Source of the DNA: Halomonas sp.
GTDB lineage: Bacteria; Pseudomonadota; Gammaproteobacteria; Pseudomonadales; Oleiphilaceae
DNA: 8,533 bases
Assembly: GCA_007135745.1 (NCBI GenBank)
Contig: SLIH01000373.1
Coordinates: forward strand, 1-8,533
Reading direction: 5' to 3'
Each line of letters starts with the position of its first letter. Position 1 is the stretch's first letter. Below are positions 1 through 5,920 of this stretch, one piece after another. Position numbers and translations under genes: made by a program. Under the pieces are notes generated by a model, which ran no database searches, was not told where the DNA came from, and saw only the letters and a list, made by a program, of their open reading frames with translations.

Positions 1-582
1 CACGATTTCATCCACCTCTGGTGAAATATCCACATCCCTCAACCAGGGCGTTTCAATCGCGTCCGGATCATTGGTATTGTCGCCACCCGCAGCCTTCAGT
101 GCACTGAGAATATTCCTGGCACGGTCCTCATCGGGTGTCTGCCAGATCATAAAGCGATACATGACCTGTTCCCTCTGCTGCTCGTAATAGTCGCGTATCT
201 GTTGCTCATCGATCTCAATCGACGCCATCAGCTCCTGGACATAGAGTTGCGCCAGAAGGGTTTTCCTCGCCATCTCCAGTTCAGTTTGTACCCGCTCGGC
301 TTCATGCATGCCGCTCTCGATTGCCCGCTGTGCCAGTATTTCCGTCATGATCAGGTCGTGTGCGACGTCCTGTTGATGCATCTCGGCATCGAAGCCGTCG
401 TCATACTCCAGCATTCCTTTACCTTGCTCCTCTCTGGATCCCAGAAGGAACTCGTAAAGGTTCATACTCAGGGGAGTTCCATTGACTATCGCGAACACTT
501 CCGACTCTTTCTCTTCCGCCTGAGTGGGTGCGGCAAAAGCCAGGAAGATGCCGATGCACAGAATCAAAGTTACGTTTCTCAT
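1..582 (-). CDS. SurA/PpiC-type peptidyl-prolyl isomerase or periplasmic chaperone, partial (3' end outside window)
   Basis: This frame is open for 194 codons from an ATG at 582 down to base 1 without a stop, so the C-terminal part lies beyond the left edge. Residues 1-22 form a signal peptide: Arg near the N-terminus, a hydrophobic stretch (LILCIGIFLAFAA), then a cleavage site after TQA. Next comes FAIVNGTPLSMNLYEFLL at about 30-47, the 'A-x-V-N-G-x-x-I/L' opening typical of SurA_N/PpiC chaperones, followed by a charged helical region ending in 'EQQIRDYYEQQREQ' (126-139). In this family that segment leads into the parvulin-type rotamase domain, and 'VMYRFMIW' (140-147) looks like its first strand. 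The family assists folding of exported proteins in the periplasm. The visible part cannot show whether the rotamase domain is complete or active. The start follows a modest GAGGCG-like ribosome site. A competing ATG four bases upstream in another frame reads only a short shadow frame. Confidence 0.8.
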   Translation of the reverse strand, partial: MRNVTLILCIGIFLAFAAPTQAEEKESEVFAIVNGTPLSMNLYEFLLGSREEQGKGMLEYDDGFDAEMHQQDVAHDLIMTEILAQRAIESGMHEAERVQTELEMARKTLLAQLYVQELMASIEIDEQQIRDYYEQQREQVMYRFMIWQTPDEDRARNILSALKAAGGDNTNDPDAIETPWLRDVDISPEVDEIV

Positions 583-600
583 TCATCGCCTCGTCTTGCA

Positions 601-635
601 AAATGAGCAGGACAGCTTTGCTGACCTGCTCATTT
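601..635 (-). terminator. Intrinsic terminator downstream of the lipase gene
   Basis: An 11-bp perfect stem (AAATGAGCAGG, 601-611, with CCTGCTCATTT, 625-635) continues through one A/A mismatch into a further 4 bp (CAGC with GCTG) and a TTT loop. Read leftward, the stem ends in ATTTTGC, a short U-tract. It sits about 50 bases beyond the lipase stop and just ahead of the next leftward gene, so it probably ends the lipase transcript and separates the two units. The U-run is short, so efficiency is uncertain. Confidence 0.7.
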
Positions 636-645
636 CGGACTGCCT

Positions 646-668
646 GCCCTGATCGTGCCGACCAGGGC
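646..668 (-). repeat. GC-rich hairpin between lipase stop and terminator
   Basis: GCCCTG (646-651) pairs with CAGGGC (663-668). After one A/C mismatch, TCG pairs with CGA around a TGC loop. It lies 15 bases inside the lipase 3' untranslated region, directly before the terminator hairpin, and has no U-tract of its own. It could protect the lipase mRNA 3' end or be part of a two-hairpin terminator; which is not decidable from sequence. Confidence 0.45.
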
Positions 669-683
669 GCCAGACGCGGATCA

Positions 684-1322
684 TCAAAGGTAGCGTCTCA
701 CATCGTTGTAGACGCCTGGCCAGGTCAACAGAGTCAAGTGGCCCACACTGGAAGTCCGGCGGCTGTTGCCACATCTTGCATTGGTCTGCGGGATGATGAT
801 CTGATCAACGGCCGACCACAGGGACACATCACAACCACGCCCGTTCAGGGACTGCAGGAAAGACGAGTTGTAACGCATCTCAAAGCAGGCAGGGCTGAAA
901 CAACCATAGGCCCAGGAAGTGCCCTTATGGGGGGTGCCCAGCGTGACCAGACGATTGGTGGCAGCGGCCCCCCCCTCAAATACCCGGTACCAACGCGAAA
1001 CCAGGCCACCATTGGAATGAGCGATAATGTCGGCTCTGCGCCAGCCATGGTTGGGGCGGATGTTATTGATGAATGAGCTCAGTTCCCTGGCGCTGGTCCT
1101 GTTGCTTTGGCCCAGACTGTTGTAACCGAACTTATAGATCGCACAGGCGGGGGTGCCATCATTCTGGAAACGATTGGCCATGGTACCAAACTGGGATTTC
1201 CAGCCCGAGTAGCCGTGGACAAAAACGATAGGATTTGCGTTACAGGCATAAGCAACGCTTCCAAACAACACAGATGCCAACAGTACCGTCAGCATGGAGA
1301 GTTTTCTTATTGGCTTCTTCAC
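684..1322 (-). CDS. Secreted lipase/esterase of the small bacterial lipase class (alpha/beta hydrolase)
   Basis: The 212-residue product starts with a signal peptide (basic MKKPIRK, then LTVLLASVLFG, cleavage after AYA at 26). The mature part opens with NPIVFVHGYSGW (30-41), the oxyanion-hole strand and HG motif of Bacillus-type small lipases. The nucleophile elbow is AHSNGG with Ser103. A plausible acid is Asp173 in SAVDQII, and the base is His195 in SVGHLTLL. Order and spacing match the minimal lipases (B. subtilis LipA-like). VTLGTPHKG (126-134) is also characteristic. Six cysteines remain after cleavage (27, 60, 141, 146, 164, 184), enough for three disulfides, which fits an extracellular or periplasmic enzyme. 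Mature Cys27 follows VAYA, a poor lipobox, so a lipoprotein is unlikely. It probably hydrolyses acyl esters; the chain-length preference cannot be seen. The start is GTG, chosen for its ribosome site. No foldase gene (Lif) is adjacent, as expected for this class. Confidence 0.88.
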   Translation of the reverse strand: MKKPIRKLSMLTVLLASVLFGSVAYACNANPIVFVHGYSGWKSQFGTMANRFQNDGTPACAIYKFGYNSLGQSNRTSARELSSFINNIRPNHGWRRADIIAHSNGGLVSRWYRVFEGGAAATNRLVTLGTPHKGTSWAYGCFSPACFEMRYNSSFLQSLNGRGCDVSLWSAVDQIIIPQTNARCGNSRRTSSVGHLTLLTWPGVYNDVRRYL

Positions 1323-1328
1323 AGAGTG

Positions 1329-1334
1329 CTCCTT
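1329..1334 (-). promoter_or_regulatory. Ribosome binding site fixing the GTG start of the lipase
   Basis: On the minus strand AAGGAG lies 6 bases before GTG at 1322. No in-frame ATG lies at a better place: the next is nine codons inside, in the middle of the signal peptide's basic-to-hydrophobic transition. The GTG is therefore the likely true start. Confidence 0.8.
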
Positions 1335-1394
1335 CGTTGTATTTATTCTCTGAAGCTCGTACTCCTTTAATCTCGAGCCGCCGTGTATGGAGCG

Positions 1395-1413
1395 GTTTCA
1401 CCCAGCGTGAAAC
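1395..1413. repeat. Inverted repeat GTTTCAC-N5-GTGAAAC in the lipase leader
   Basis: A perfect 7-bp inverted repeat with a 5-base spacer lies about 73-91 bases upstream of the lipase start. It could be an operator for a dimeric regulator or a small mRNA hairpin. There is no adjacent U-tract, so it is not a terminator. I do not recognise it as the site of a named regulator. Confidence 0.45.
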
Positions 1414-1470
1414 GGGCCCCATGAACTCCTTACTGCTGTTCAAAAATAAACCAGACGGCGATTTTTTAAA

Positions 1471-1490
1471 CATCCCACGTACGGGGGATG
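1471..1490. repeat. Inverted repeat CATCCC-N8-GGGATG
   Basis: A 6-bp perfect inverted repeat with an 8-base spacer lies directly beside the CRP/Vfr-type palindrome, 11 bases away. On the minus strand it is followed by TTTAAAAAATC, a poor U-tract. It may be part of a composite operator; its role is unknown. Confidence 0.3.
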
Positions 1491-1501
1491 CGGGCTAATT
1501 A

Positions 1502-1517
1502 TGTGACGCAGCTCACA
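1502..1517. promoter_or_regulatory. CRP/Vfr-type operator (TGTGA-N6-TCACA, perfect core)
   Basis: TGTGACGCAGCTCACA has both half-sites identical to the consensus and the exact 6-base spacer recognised by CRP and its Pseudomonas counterpart Vfr. Its centre is about 118 bases before the rightward gene and 187 before the lipase. That is compatible with class I activation of either promoter, because the 5' ends are not known. A secreted lipase is a plausible cAMP-controlled target. The match is seen directly; the regulator and the target are inferred. Confidence 0.7.
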
Positions 1518-1612
1518 CCACCCGCATGGGTGTCTCCTGAATCTCTCAGCCAGGGAATTATCATTGTCGGATGACGTTCTATAGCGTACATATGGTCACA
1601 TCTCCCAAGAGT

Positions 1613-1620
1613 AAAAGGAG
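1613..1620 (+). promoter_or_regulatory. Ribosome binding site deciding the start of the TIGR02647-like gene
   Basis: AAAAGGAG lies 7 bases before the ATG at 1628. The reading frame stays open upstream to an ATG at 1571, but that ATG has no ribosome site and the extra residues are not family-like, so 1628 is the start. Confidence 0.85.
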
Positions 1621-1627
1621 CCACGCC

Positions 1628-1888
1628 ATGCCCTTTTCCACCGACCATATCGCTGAACTGAACCTGCTGACGCATTTTGATTCGCCCTCCTCGCTTGCGG
1701 GTATCAAGGTCCACAGCCATCAAGCGGATCCGGAGACTGTCGCGGCAGCCGAACGTCTGCATCGGAAGGGCCTGATTACGCAAAAGGATGGCGGCTACCT
1801 CACCAGCCTGGGCTGTGAGACGCTGGAACACACCCAGAAACTGCTGGGCATTCTCTCCAGTGAGGAAACAAGCCGGCTGAAGCAATGA
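1628..1888 (+). CDS. Small conserved protein resembling the TIGR02647 family
   Basis: The 86-residue product resembles, from memory, a small gammaproteobacterial family of unknown function known as TIGR02647. The most recognisable segments are an N-terminal helix (HIAELNLLTHFD, 7-18), GIKVH (25-29), AAAERLHRKGLIT (39-51), DGGYLTSLG (54-62) and a last helix EHTQKLLGIL (67-76). The pattern helix, helix, 'KGLIxxxDGGYLTxxG' resembles the wing of a winged-helix fold (compare MarR-like 'GLI...DGR...LT..G'), so DNA binding is possible but not shown. It has no signal peptide or membrane segment, so it should be cytoplasmic. Its stop overlaps the next start by four bases (ATGA), so the two are translationally coupled and form one operon. 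Confidence 0.8.
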   Translation: MPFSTDHIAELNLLTHFDSPSSLAGIKVHSHQADPETVAAAERLHRKGLITQKDGGYLTSLGCETLEHTQKLLGILSSEETSRLKQ

Positions 1889-3039
1889 ATGCAAATGCCT
1901 ATGCCCGACACGCGCCGGTCATCGCGTGTTTGTGCCTGGTGTGGCTGGCGCTCAGCAGCCTCGCACAGGGCGGGGAATCCAGGGGAAGCTGGCTGGACGT
2001 TGTACGTGAGACCCCCTATTGGGCCAGTCAGGGCGTGGCATCCAATCTGGCGACGGTTCGGCAATGGGTCCTGCTCAGCGAGGGTTATTGCAGCCAGGCC
2101 GAACGCCACATTCTGTTCGACCATCAGGGGCGATTCCTGACGTACATCGAAAACGCCCAGACGTCCGAGGAAACCGTCAATCGCCTCAACGAGACGCGTC
2201 AGCGCCTCGCCGAGGGAGAGCGGGTTGCCCACTGGAGTCCGAGCAGCTCCGAACGACGCGGCTACCCCTTCGCTCTGGCGTGCCACCAGCCCTATGCCGA
2301 CATGAACGAGGCCATAGCGCGCCTCACCGGCTCCGACGACGCCTATCGGCTCTGGGGTACCTGGGACGGCATCAGCGTTGGCGCACGGGAGGATCAGGTG
2401 TCTCTGGTCGAGCTTTTTCGGGTGGTTTATGAACATCGACGGGAACAGGGCCGCTTCACCTTTCCAGACAGCGTCATGCCGGCCTTTCTGGGCAAAACCA
2501 TCATCGAAAGCGGGGGACAGAAACACGCCCTGTCGGAAAAGGCTGCGCGCGGCATCATGCAGCTGAGACCCCAGGTTCTGGATGACTGCGAAATCCCAGA
2601 AGCCTATCGCCTGCACCGCATGGCTCAGGTGGACTGTGCCCTGCGCCTTATGGAGCAGAACCACCGAAACCTTGATGACGCCTTTCAGGCTGTCTTCGGT
2701 CACCTGCCCGAGGAAAAACGCGATTACCTTTATGGCCTGCTTCTGACCCAGGCGTATCAGATCGGTGTCGGTCGCACGACCCAACTGCTGAAGGATGACG
2801 AGCTTGGCGCCGCGGCCCGTTACTTTGCCGCCAACCACGAACGCTTCAGCGCCGACGACATCCAGGTGGGACTGATCTACCACAACATGGGCCGCCGCGA
2901 TATCGGCCTGCGCACCCTCTACTACGTAACCGACACCCAGATCGCACGGGACGCCCTCTGCGCGTCAAACACCATGCGCGACGATCCCTGGTGCGAACAG
3001 TACAGCTCGTCTCCAACAAGCACGCCGCGCGCACCCTAG
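1885..3039 (+). CDS. Secreted lytic-transglycosylase-like (SLT-related) protein
   Basis: The 384-residue product has a signal peptide (hydrophobic VIACLCLVWLALSSLA, 12-27). Residues about 30-190 form a domain I do not recognise. Around 200-345 a divergent soluble lytic transglycosylase fold is suggested by IIESGG (206-211), with Glu208 as the candidate catalytic acid in the family's 'ES' position. KAARGIMQLRPQVL (219-232) matches the 'A-x-G-(L/I)-M-Q-L-x-P' signature, and two helices follow: AYQIGVG (290-296) and IYHNMGRR (331-338). The last two resemble the AYNxG region. Such enzymes cleave the glycan strands of peptidoglycan in the periplasm. The key spacing is unusual, so activity is uncertain; it may be a non-catalytic relative. 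Six cysteines (69, 133, 235, 251, 359, 370) lie in the exported part. Translation starts at an ATG overlapping the previous stop. The gene ends 10 bases from a convergent gene with no visible terminator. Confidence 0.75.
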   Translation: MNANAYARHAPVIACLCLVWLALSSLAQGGESRGSWLDVVRETPYWASQGVASNLATVRQWVLLSEGYCSQAERHILFDHQGRFLTYIENAQTSEETVNRLNETRQRLAEGERVAHWSPSSSERRGYPFALACHQPYADMNEAIARLTGSDDAYRLWGTWDGISVGAREDQVSLVELFRVVYEHRREQGRFTFPDSVMPAFLGKTIIESGGQKHALSEKAARGIMQLRPQVLDDCEIPEAYRLHRMAQVDCALRLMEQNHRNLDDAFQAVFGHLPEEKRDYLYGLLLTQAYQIGVGRTTQLLKDDELGAAARYFAANHERFSADDIQVGLIYHNMGRRDIGLRTLYYVTDTQIARDALCASNTMRDDPWCEQYSSSPTSTPRAP

Positions 3040-3049
3040 GAATGCAAGG

Positions 3050-3802
3050 CTAGCGATACCGCCCACGGATCGCATCAATGGTTCCCTCGTCCCTCATATC
3101 ACCTAACACCGCATCGATTTCCGGCAATCGTTTACTGAAGGGAGAGTCCTTCCCGATCAGCAACCGGAACTCCAAGGTATCCAGAATGACATCGGGTACC
3201 CGCACCAGGTCATCCTGGAGCCCCAGTTTTTCGATACTGTAGAGGGTCGTTTCCACTGTCTGCACAAAGACATCCCCCCTTCGAAAAGCCAATTTATTCA
3301 GCACATGTGGGAAATCATGGCCGTCAAAATCGACCTGATGGTCACGCAACGCCGTCTCCGCCCAACCATCTCCGAGGTAAGTCAGGATGCTGTAGCCCTC
3401 TATGCCAGACAGATCCTTGATACCTTTCATCTCTTCAAATCGAGGGTGATCCTCGTTGGTGAAAAGGCCCACTTCCGCCACAACCAAAGGCACCGTGCTG
3501 GACTTCGTGTACTGGAGGCGTGTTTCGGTTGGCCAGGTGATCATCCCATCGGCCTCTCCCCGTTCAACCGAGCGTTGCGCCCGCCGCCATGGATAGGCTT
3601 CGAATGTGACGGAAATATCCAGCCGTTCCTCCAACGCCTCTGTCAGGATATCCACGTAGACTCCCCGTGCCACACCTTCATCGCTCCAGATATAAGGGGC
3701 GAAGGAATCATAGGCCAAAGTGAACTCTGCTTGATCGCCCGCTTGAGCGGAACCACCAAGCGCCAAACAAACCCCGATGACCCAGGCAACAATCTTCGCC
3801 AT
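3050..3802 (-). CDS. Periplasmic solute-binding protein, family 3 (SBP_bac_3), orphan
   Basis: The 250-residue product has a signal peptide (MAKIVAWVIGVCLALGGSAQA, cleavage after residue 21) followed by one extracellular solute-binding domain of family 3. Typical segments are FTLAYDSFAPYIW (27-39), GVYVDILTEALEERL (47-61), YPWRRAQRSVERGEADGMI (70-88) and LEFRLLIGKDSP (210-221). Family members bind polar amino acids or related small molecules, either for ABC importers or as sensors. No permease or ATPase gene is nearby, and this 'YPWRRA' subgroup is often encoded alone in marine gammaproteobacteria, so the ligand and partner are unknown. The start at ATG 3802 is preferred because GGAAGGA lies just before it. 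An in-frame GTG at 3823 would add seven residues but has no ribosome site. Confidence 0.88.
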   Translation of the reverse strand: MAKIVAWVIGVCLALGGSAQAGDQAEFTLAYDSFAPYIWSDEGVARGVYVDILTEALEERLDISVTFEAYPWRRAQRSVERGEADGMITWPTETRLQYTKSSTVPLVVAEVGLFTNEDHPRFEEMKGIKDLSGIEGYSILTYLGDGWAETALRDHQVDFDGHDFPHVLNKLAFRRGDVFVQTVETTLYSIEKLGLQDDLVRVPDVILDTLEFRLLIGKDSPFSKRLPEIDAVLGDMRDEGTIDAIRGRYR

Positions 3803-3879
3803 TCTTCCTTCCGTTTGTGACACAGCTTTTTAATATGATTAGTCGATGGCCCTGGCGAATTCAATACGTTCTATTGCAC

Positions 3880-3902
3880 GCAACCAGGTACAGCAACCAG
3901 GT
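3880..3902. repeat. Tandem direct repeat of GCAACCAGGT
   Basis: Two identical 10-base copies (3880-3889 and 3893-3902) are separated by ACA, giving a 13-base period, in the divergent spacer between the solute-binding-protein gene and the protease gene. Tandem sites of this kind often bind regulators as head-to-tail dimers. The period is not 10-11, so the copies would not lie on exactly the same DNA face. I recognise no named regulator. Confidence 0.5.
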
Positions 3903-3932
3903 TTCTGTCCATCGCATCTAAGCTCATTTCCT

Positions 3933-3960
3933 GAGAATGCGTTAGAATCAACGCATTCTC
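3933..3960. repeat. 11-bp perfect inverted repeat upstream of the protease gene
   Basis: GAGAATGCGTT (3933-3943) and AACGCATTCTC (3950-3960) are exact reverse complements around the spacer AGAATC. The repeat ends 18 bases before the protease ribosome site. It has no U-tract on either strand, so an operator or a leader hairpin is more likely than a terminator. TAGAAT, which could serve as a -10 box, lies inside the spacer, so a bound protein could block a promoter there, although no -35 box is evident. Confidence 0.6.
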
Positions 3961-3988
3961 CTTTCGGCACCCCACAACAAGGAACGGG

Positions 3989-4519
3989 ATGAACAAGCCT
4001 GGCCCCAGCATCAGACCTGAAATCCGCTACCTCATATACTTCGTTGGCTTCTGGGTGCTTCTGCTCGCGCTGGTAACGCACTTCTTTGGCACTTGGGACG
4101 ACCGCAAAACCAATCCCAATCAGCAACTGGTGAGCCACACCCGCGACGGCGCCATCGAGATTCAACTGCAAGCCAACCGCCAGGGCCATTATCTGGCGAA
4201 TGGCACCATCAACAACCAACACGTCACCTTTATTCTGGATACCGGCGCCACAACCGTCTCGGTCTCCGACACCATGGCACGTAAAGCCGGCCTCCAGCGG
4301 CAGCAGCGTGGCCGCGCACGCACCGCAGCCGGCACCGTAGACGTATGGAGCACAACCATCCCGGAACTGCGCCTGGGTGATCTCACCTTTCATAACGTAC
4401 CCGGCACCATCAACCCGGCGATGGACCCCGACATGGTCTTATTGGGAATGAGCGTTCTGGGAGAGCTGGATTTCTCCCAACAGGCTGGTGTGCTGACCCT
4501 GCGAAAGGAAAGCCGCTAG
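3989..4519 (+). CDS. Membrane-anchored retropepsin-like aspartic protease (TIGR02281/clan AA type)
   Basis: The 176-residue product has one N-terminal membrane segment (YLIYFVGFWVLLLALVTHFF, 14-33) followed by a single aspartic-protease domain. The strand HYLANGTINNQHVTFILDTGATTVSVS (67-93) contains the catalytic DTGA at 84-87. LLGMSVLGELDF (151-162) is the hydrophobic-hydrophobic-Gly segment that closes the active site. There is only one DTG, so, as in retropepsins, the enzyme would have to dimerise. With a short cytoplasmic N-terminus carrying Arg9 and Arg13, the protease domain should face the periplasm. Bacterial members are poorly characterised and the substrate is unknown. AAGGA at 3979-3983 precedes the ATG. 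The gene is divergent from the solute-binding-protein gene and convergent with the flavoenzyme gene, so it is a single-gene unit. Confidence 0.87.
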   Translation: MNKPGPSIRPEIRYLIYFVGFWVLLLALVTHFFGTWDDRKTNPNQQLVSHTRDGAIEIQLQANRQGHYLANGTINNQHVTFILDTGATTVSVSDTMARKAGLQRQQRGRARTAAGTVDVWSTTIPELRLGDLTFHNVPGTINPAMDPDMVLLGMSVLGELDFSQQAGVLTLRKESR

Positions 4520-4575
4520 GCACGGCTCGAAAGGACCAGGCGGGTTTCCCAGGCGGTGAATACGCCTCGCAACGT

Positions 4576-5841
4576 TTACCCGGAACTGCTGGATGAGGTA
4601 GCCGACGAGGCCTGATTGATGGCCTCGACGACGGCGTTGGCTGAGCGTACCGCCGATTCCAGCAGGGGCACGCCTTCGTGGGCCCAGGACCCACAAAAGA
4701 AGACTTTTCGGCCGCTTTGTTGGTGCCATCGGCCCAAGGCCTCGTGAACCCGGGCGGTGCCGGGATGGACGACGGCGCGTTCCAGGGGTACGCGGGCAAG
4801 CACGGTTTTCGGGTCTGGCTCGAACAGGGGGTTCCAGGTCTGGAACACGGGCGCCTTGCGGTTGAGGGTGGGTTCCACTTTATTGACCCAGACGGTGAAC
4901 ATGGGTTTTTCCAGTTCTTCGTCCATCTGAAAATTCAGGGCGGTCCAGTCGCGCTCTTTTTCGGGCAGGAAGCGGCGGTCCTGGTGGACCCAGAGTTCGC
5001 CGGAATCAAAGCCGATGTTTTCAAGCGTCTTGCGCTCGTCACCAAACTGGGTGTCATCCAGAAAGCTCAGGTGGTTGGCCTGGGTGGCGACGATCACGCG
5101 ATCGAATACGCCGCCCTCGCCCCGTTCGTTGCAGACCTTAACGCCTTCGTAGCTTTCCTCGACCTGAACCACGGGGCTGCCGGAATATAGAGGCAGGTCA
5201 TTGGTCAGGCCCTGGACCAGGGCGGACGTGCCGCCCTTGAGTCGGTAGAGTTCGGAGCCGTGGAGGATGCCGTGCAGAAGCGACAGAAGCTGCGCCGCCG
5301 GCCAGTTGAGCAGGTGCTTCTCTTCACAGGTGCAGATGGTGGTGAGCATGGGCAGTACCAGTCCGCGCCAGAACAGCGGGTCGAAATCCTCCTGCTGCAA
5401 TACCTCCTCCAGGGTGGCGTCGGTGGGTTCCCGTTCCAGGCTGCGGGTGAGTCGCGCCAGCTGCCAGATGCCCCGGCCAATGCGCAGTGCATGGGTATCG
5501 AGATAGCGCCAGGAGCCAATAAAGGGCCAGCCCAGGAACGGGAGCTCGCCGCTGCGGAACCAGGTCTTTCCGTTGGGCCAGCTGCAGGAGGCGTGGGTGC
5601 GGACGTCGAAGGTGCCCACGCCGACTTCCCGGGCGAGCTGGAGCACGCTGGGCCAGGCATCAGGGCTCATCACGCGCAGGGGTACGTCCACCAGGCCGCC
5701 GTCGACGTTCAGGGCATGGGCATCCATGCCATGACTTTTCTGTGCCTCGAATACGGTAACGCTGTGACCAGCGTTGCGGGCGCGATAGGCAGCCGCCAGC
5801 CCCGCCATGCCGCTGCCGATTACTGCAATGGAATAGGTCAT
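4576..5841 (-). CDS. FAD-dependent oxidoreductase (COG2907-type, amine-oxidase fold)
   Basis: The 421-residue product begins with the Rossmann dinucleotide fold: IAVIGSGMAGLAAAYRA (5-21) with G9-x-G11-x-x-G14 and, after the second strand, Glu32 in VFEA for the FAD ribose. RLKGGTSALVQGL (200-212) is the conserved amine-oxidase/desaturase segment. VWVHQDRRFLP (284-293 region) resembles the 'H-x-D-x-x-L-x-P' signature of COG2907 proteins, and CGSWAHEGVPLLESAVRSA (383-401) is the C-terminal FAD-binding end. In pseudomonads relatives cluster with cyclopropane-fatty-acid synthase genes and are thought to act on acyl chains; no such gene lies in the window. The protein ends in a low-complexity tail, SSATSSSSSG. 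It lies 79 bases downstream of the thioesterase gene on the same strand and may share its transcript. The ribosome site is weak (AAGAG). The exact reaction is unknown. Confidence 0.85.
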   Translation of the reverse strand: MTYSIAVIGSGMAGLAAAYRARNAGHSVTVFEAQKSHGMDAHALNVDGGLVDVPLRVMSPDAWPSVLQLAREVGVGTFDVRTHASCSWPNGKTWFRSGELPFLGWPFIGSWRYLDTHALRIGRGIWQLARLTRSLEREPTDATLEEVLQQEDFDPLFWRGLVLPMLTTICTCEEKHLLNWPAAQLLSLLHGILHGSELYRLKGGTSALVQGLTNDLPLYSGSPVVQVEESYEGVKVCNERGEGGVFDRVIVATQANHLSFLDDTQFGDERKTLENIGFDSGELWVHQDRRFLPEKERDWTALNFQMDEELEKPMFTVWVNKVEPTLNRKAPVFQTWNPLFEPDPKTVLARVPLERAVVHPGTARVHEALGRWHQQSGRKVFFCGSWAHEGVPLLESAVRSANAVVEAINQASSATSSSSSG

Positions 5842-5920
5842 CCCGGACTCTTGTGTGAAGAATATCAGATCGAAGGGTACCAGTTTCCCGCGCGGTTAAG
5901 AATTGGCGGAAGTCCAAGAG

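Larger units (their letters stand above)
1323..1627. other. Divergent regulatory spacer between the lipase gene and the TIGR02647-like operon
   Basis: About 305 bases lie between the two divergent starts with no convincing gene. The spacer holds the two ribosome sites, a perfect CRP/Vfr-type palindrome (1502-1517), inverted repeats at 1395-1413 and 1471-1490, and an AT-rich patch (1441-1470). I see no strong sigma-70 promoter. The best rightward candidate is TTGTCG (1564-1569), 17 bases, TACATA (1587-1592), which is weak. Leftward, TATTTT at 1448-1443 is a weak -10 without a good -35. Dependence on an activator would be consistent with such poor promoters. Confidence 0.5.

Noticed and set aside
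202..606. Plus-strand open frame (134 codons) at the left end.
   Set aside because: The opposite strand reads an uninterrupted signal peptide plus PpiC-like protein from 582 to the window edge; the plus-strand frame has no ribosome site or recognisable motif.
1240..1473. Minus-strand frame upstream of and overlapping the lipase start, with an AAGGAG three bases before an internal ATG (1422) that could be a leader peptide.
   Set aside because: The spacing of the ribosome site is too short, the frame runs on through the lipase signal-peptide region in another frame, and the translation has no protein-like character. The lipase GTG has its own well-placed ribosome site.
1795..2883. Long minus-strand open frame (362 codons) opposite the TIGR02647-like and transglycosylase genes.
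   Set aside because: It is antisense to two genes with recognisable motifs, lacks a ribosome site and family-like motifs, and long mirror frames are common opposite GC-rich coding DNA.
3841..3859. Possible minus-strand sigma-70 promoter for the solute-binding-protein gene (TTGAAT, 17 bases, TAATCA).
   Set aside because: The -10 box matches the consensus at only two positions and better -10-like strings (CATATT) are at an impossible spacing, so it was not called.
4520..4575. Candidate terminator in the convergent gap between protease and flavoenzyme genes (AGGCG ... CGCCT).
   Set aside because: The stem is only 5 bp and neither strand has a T-run after it.
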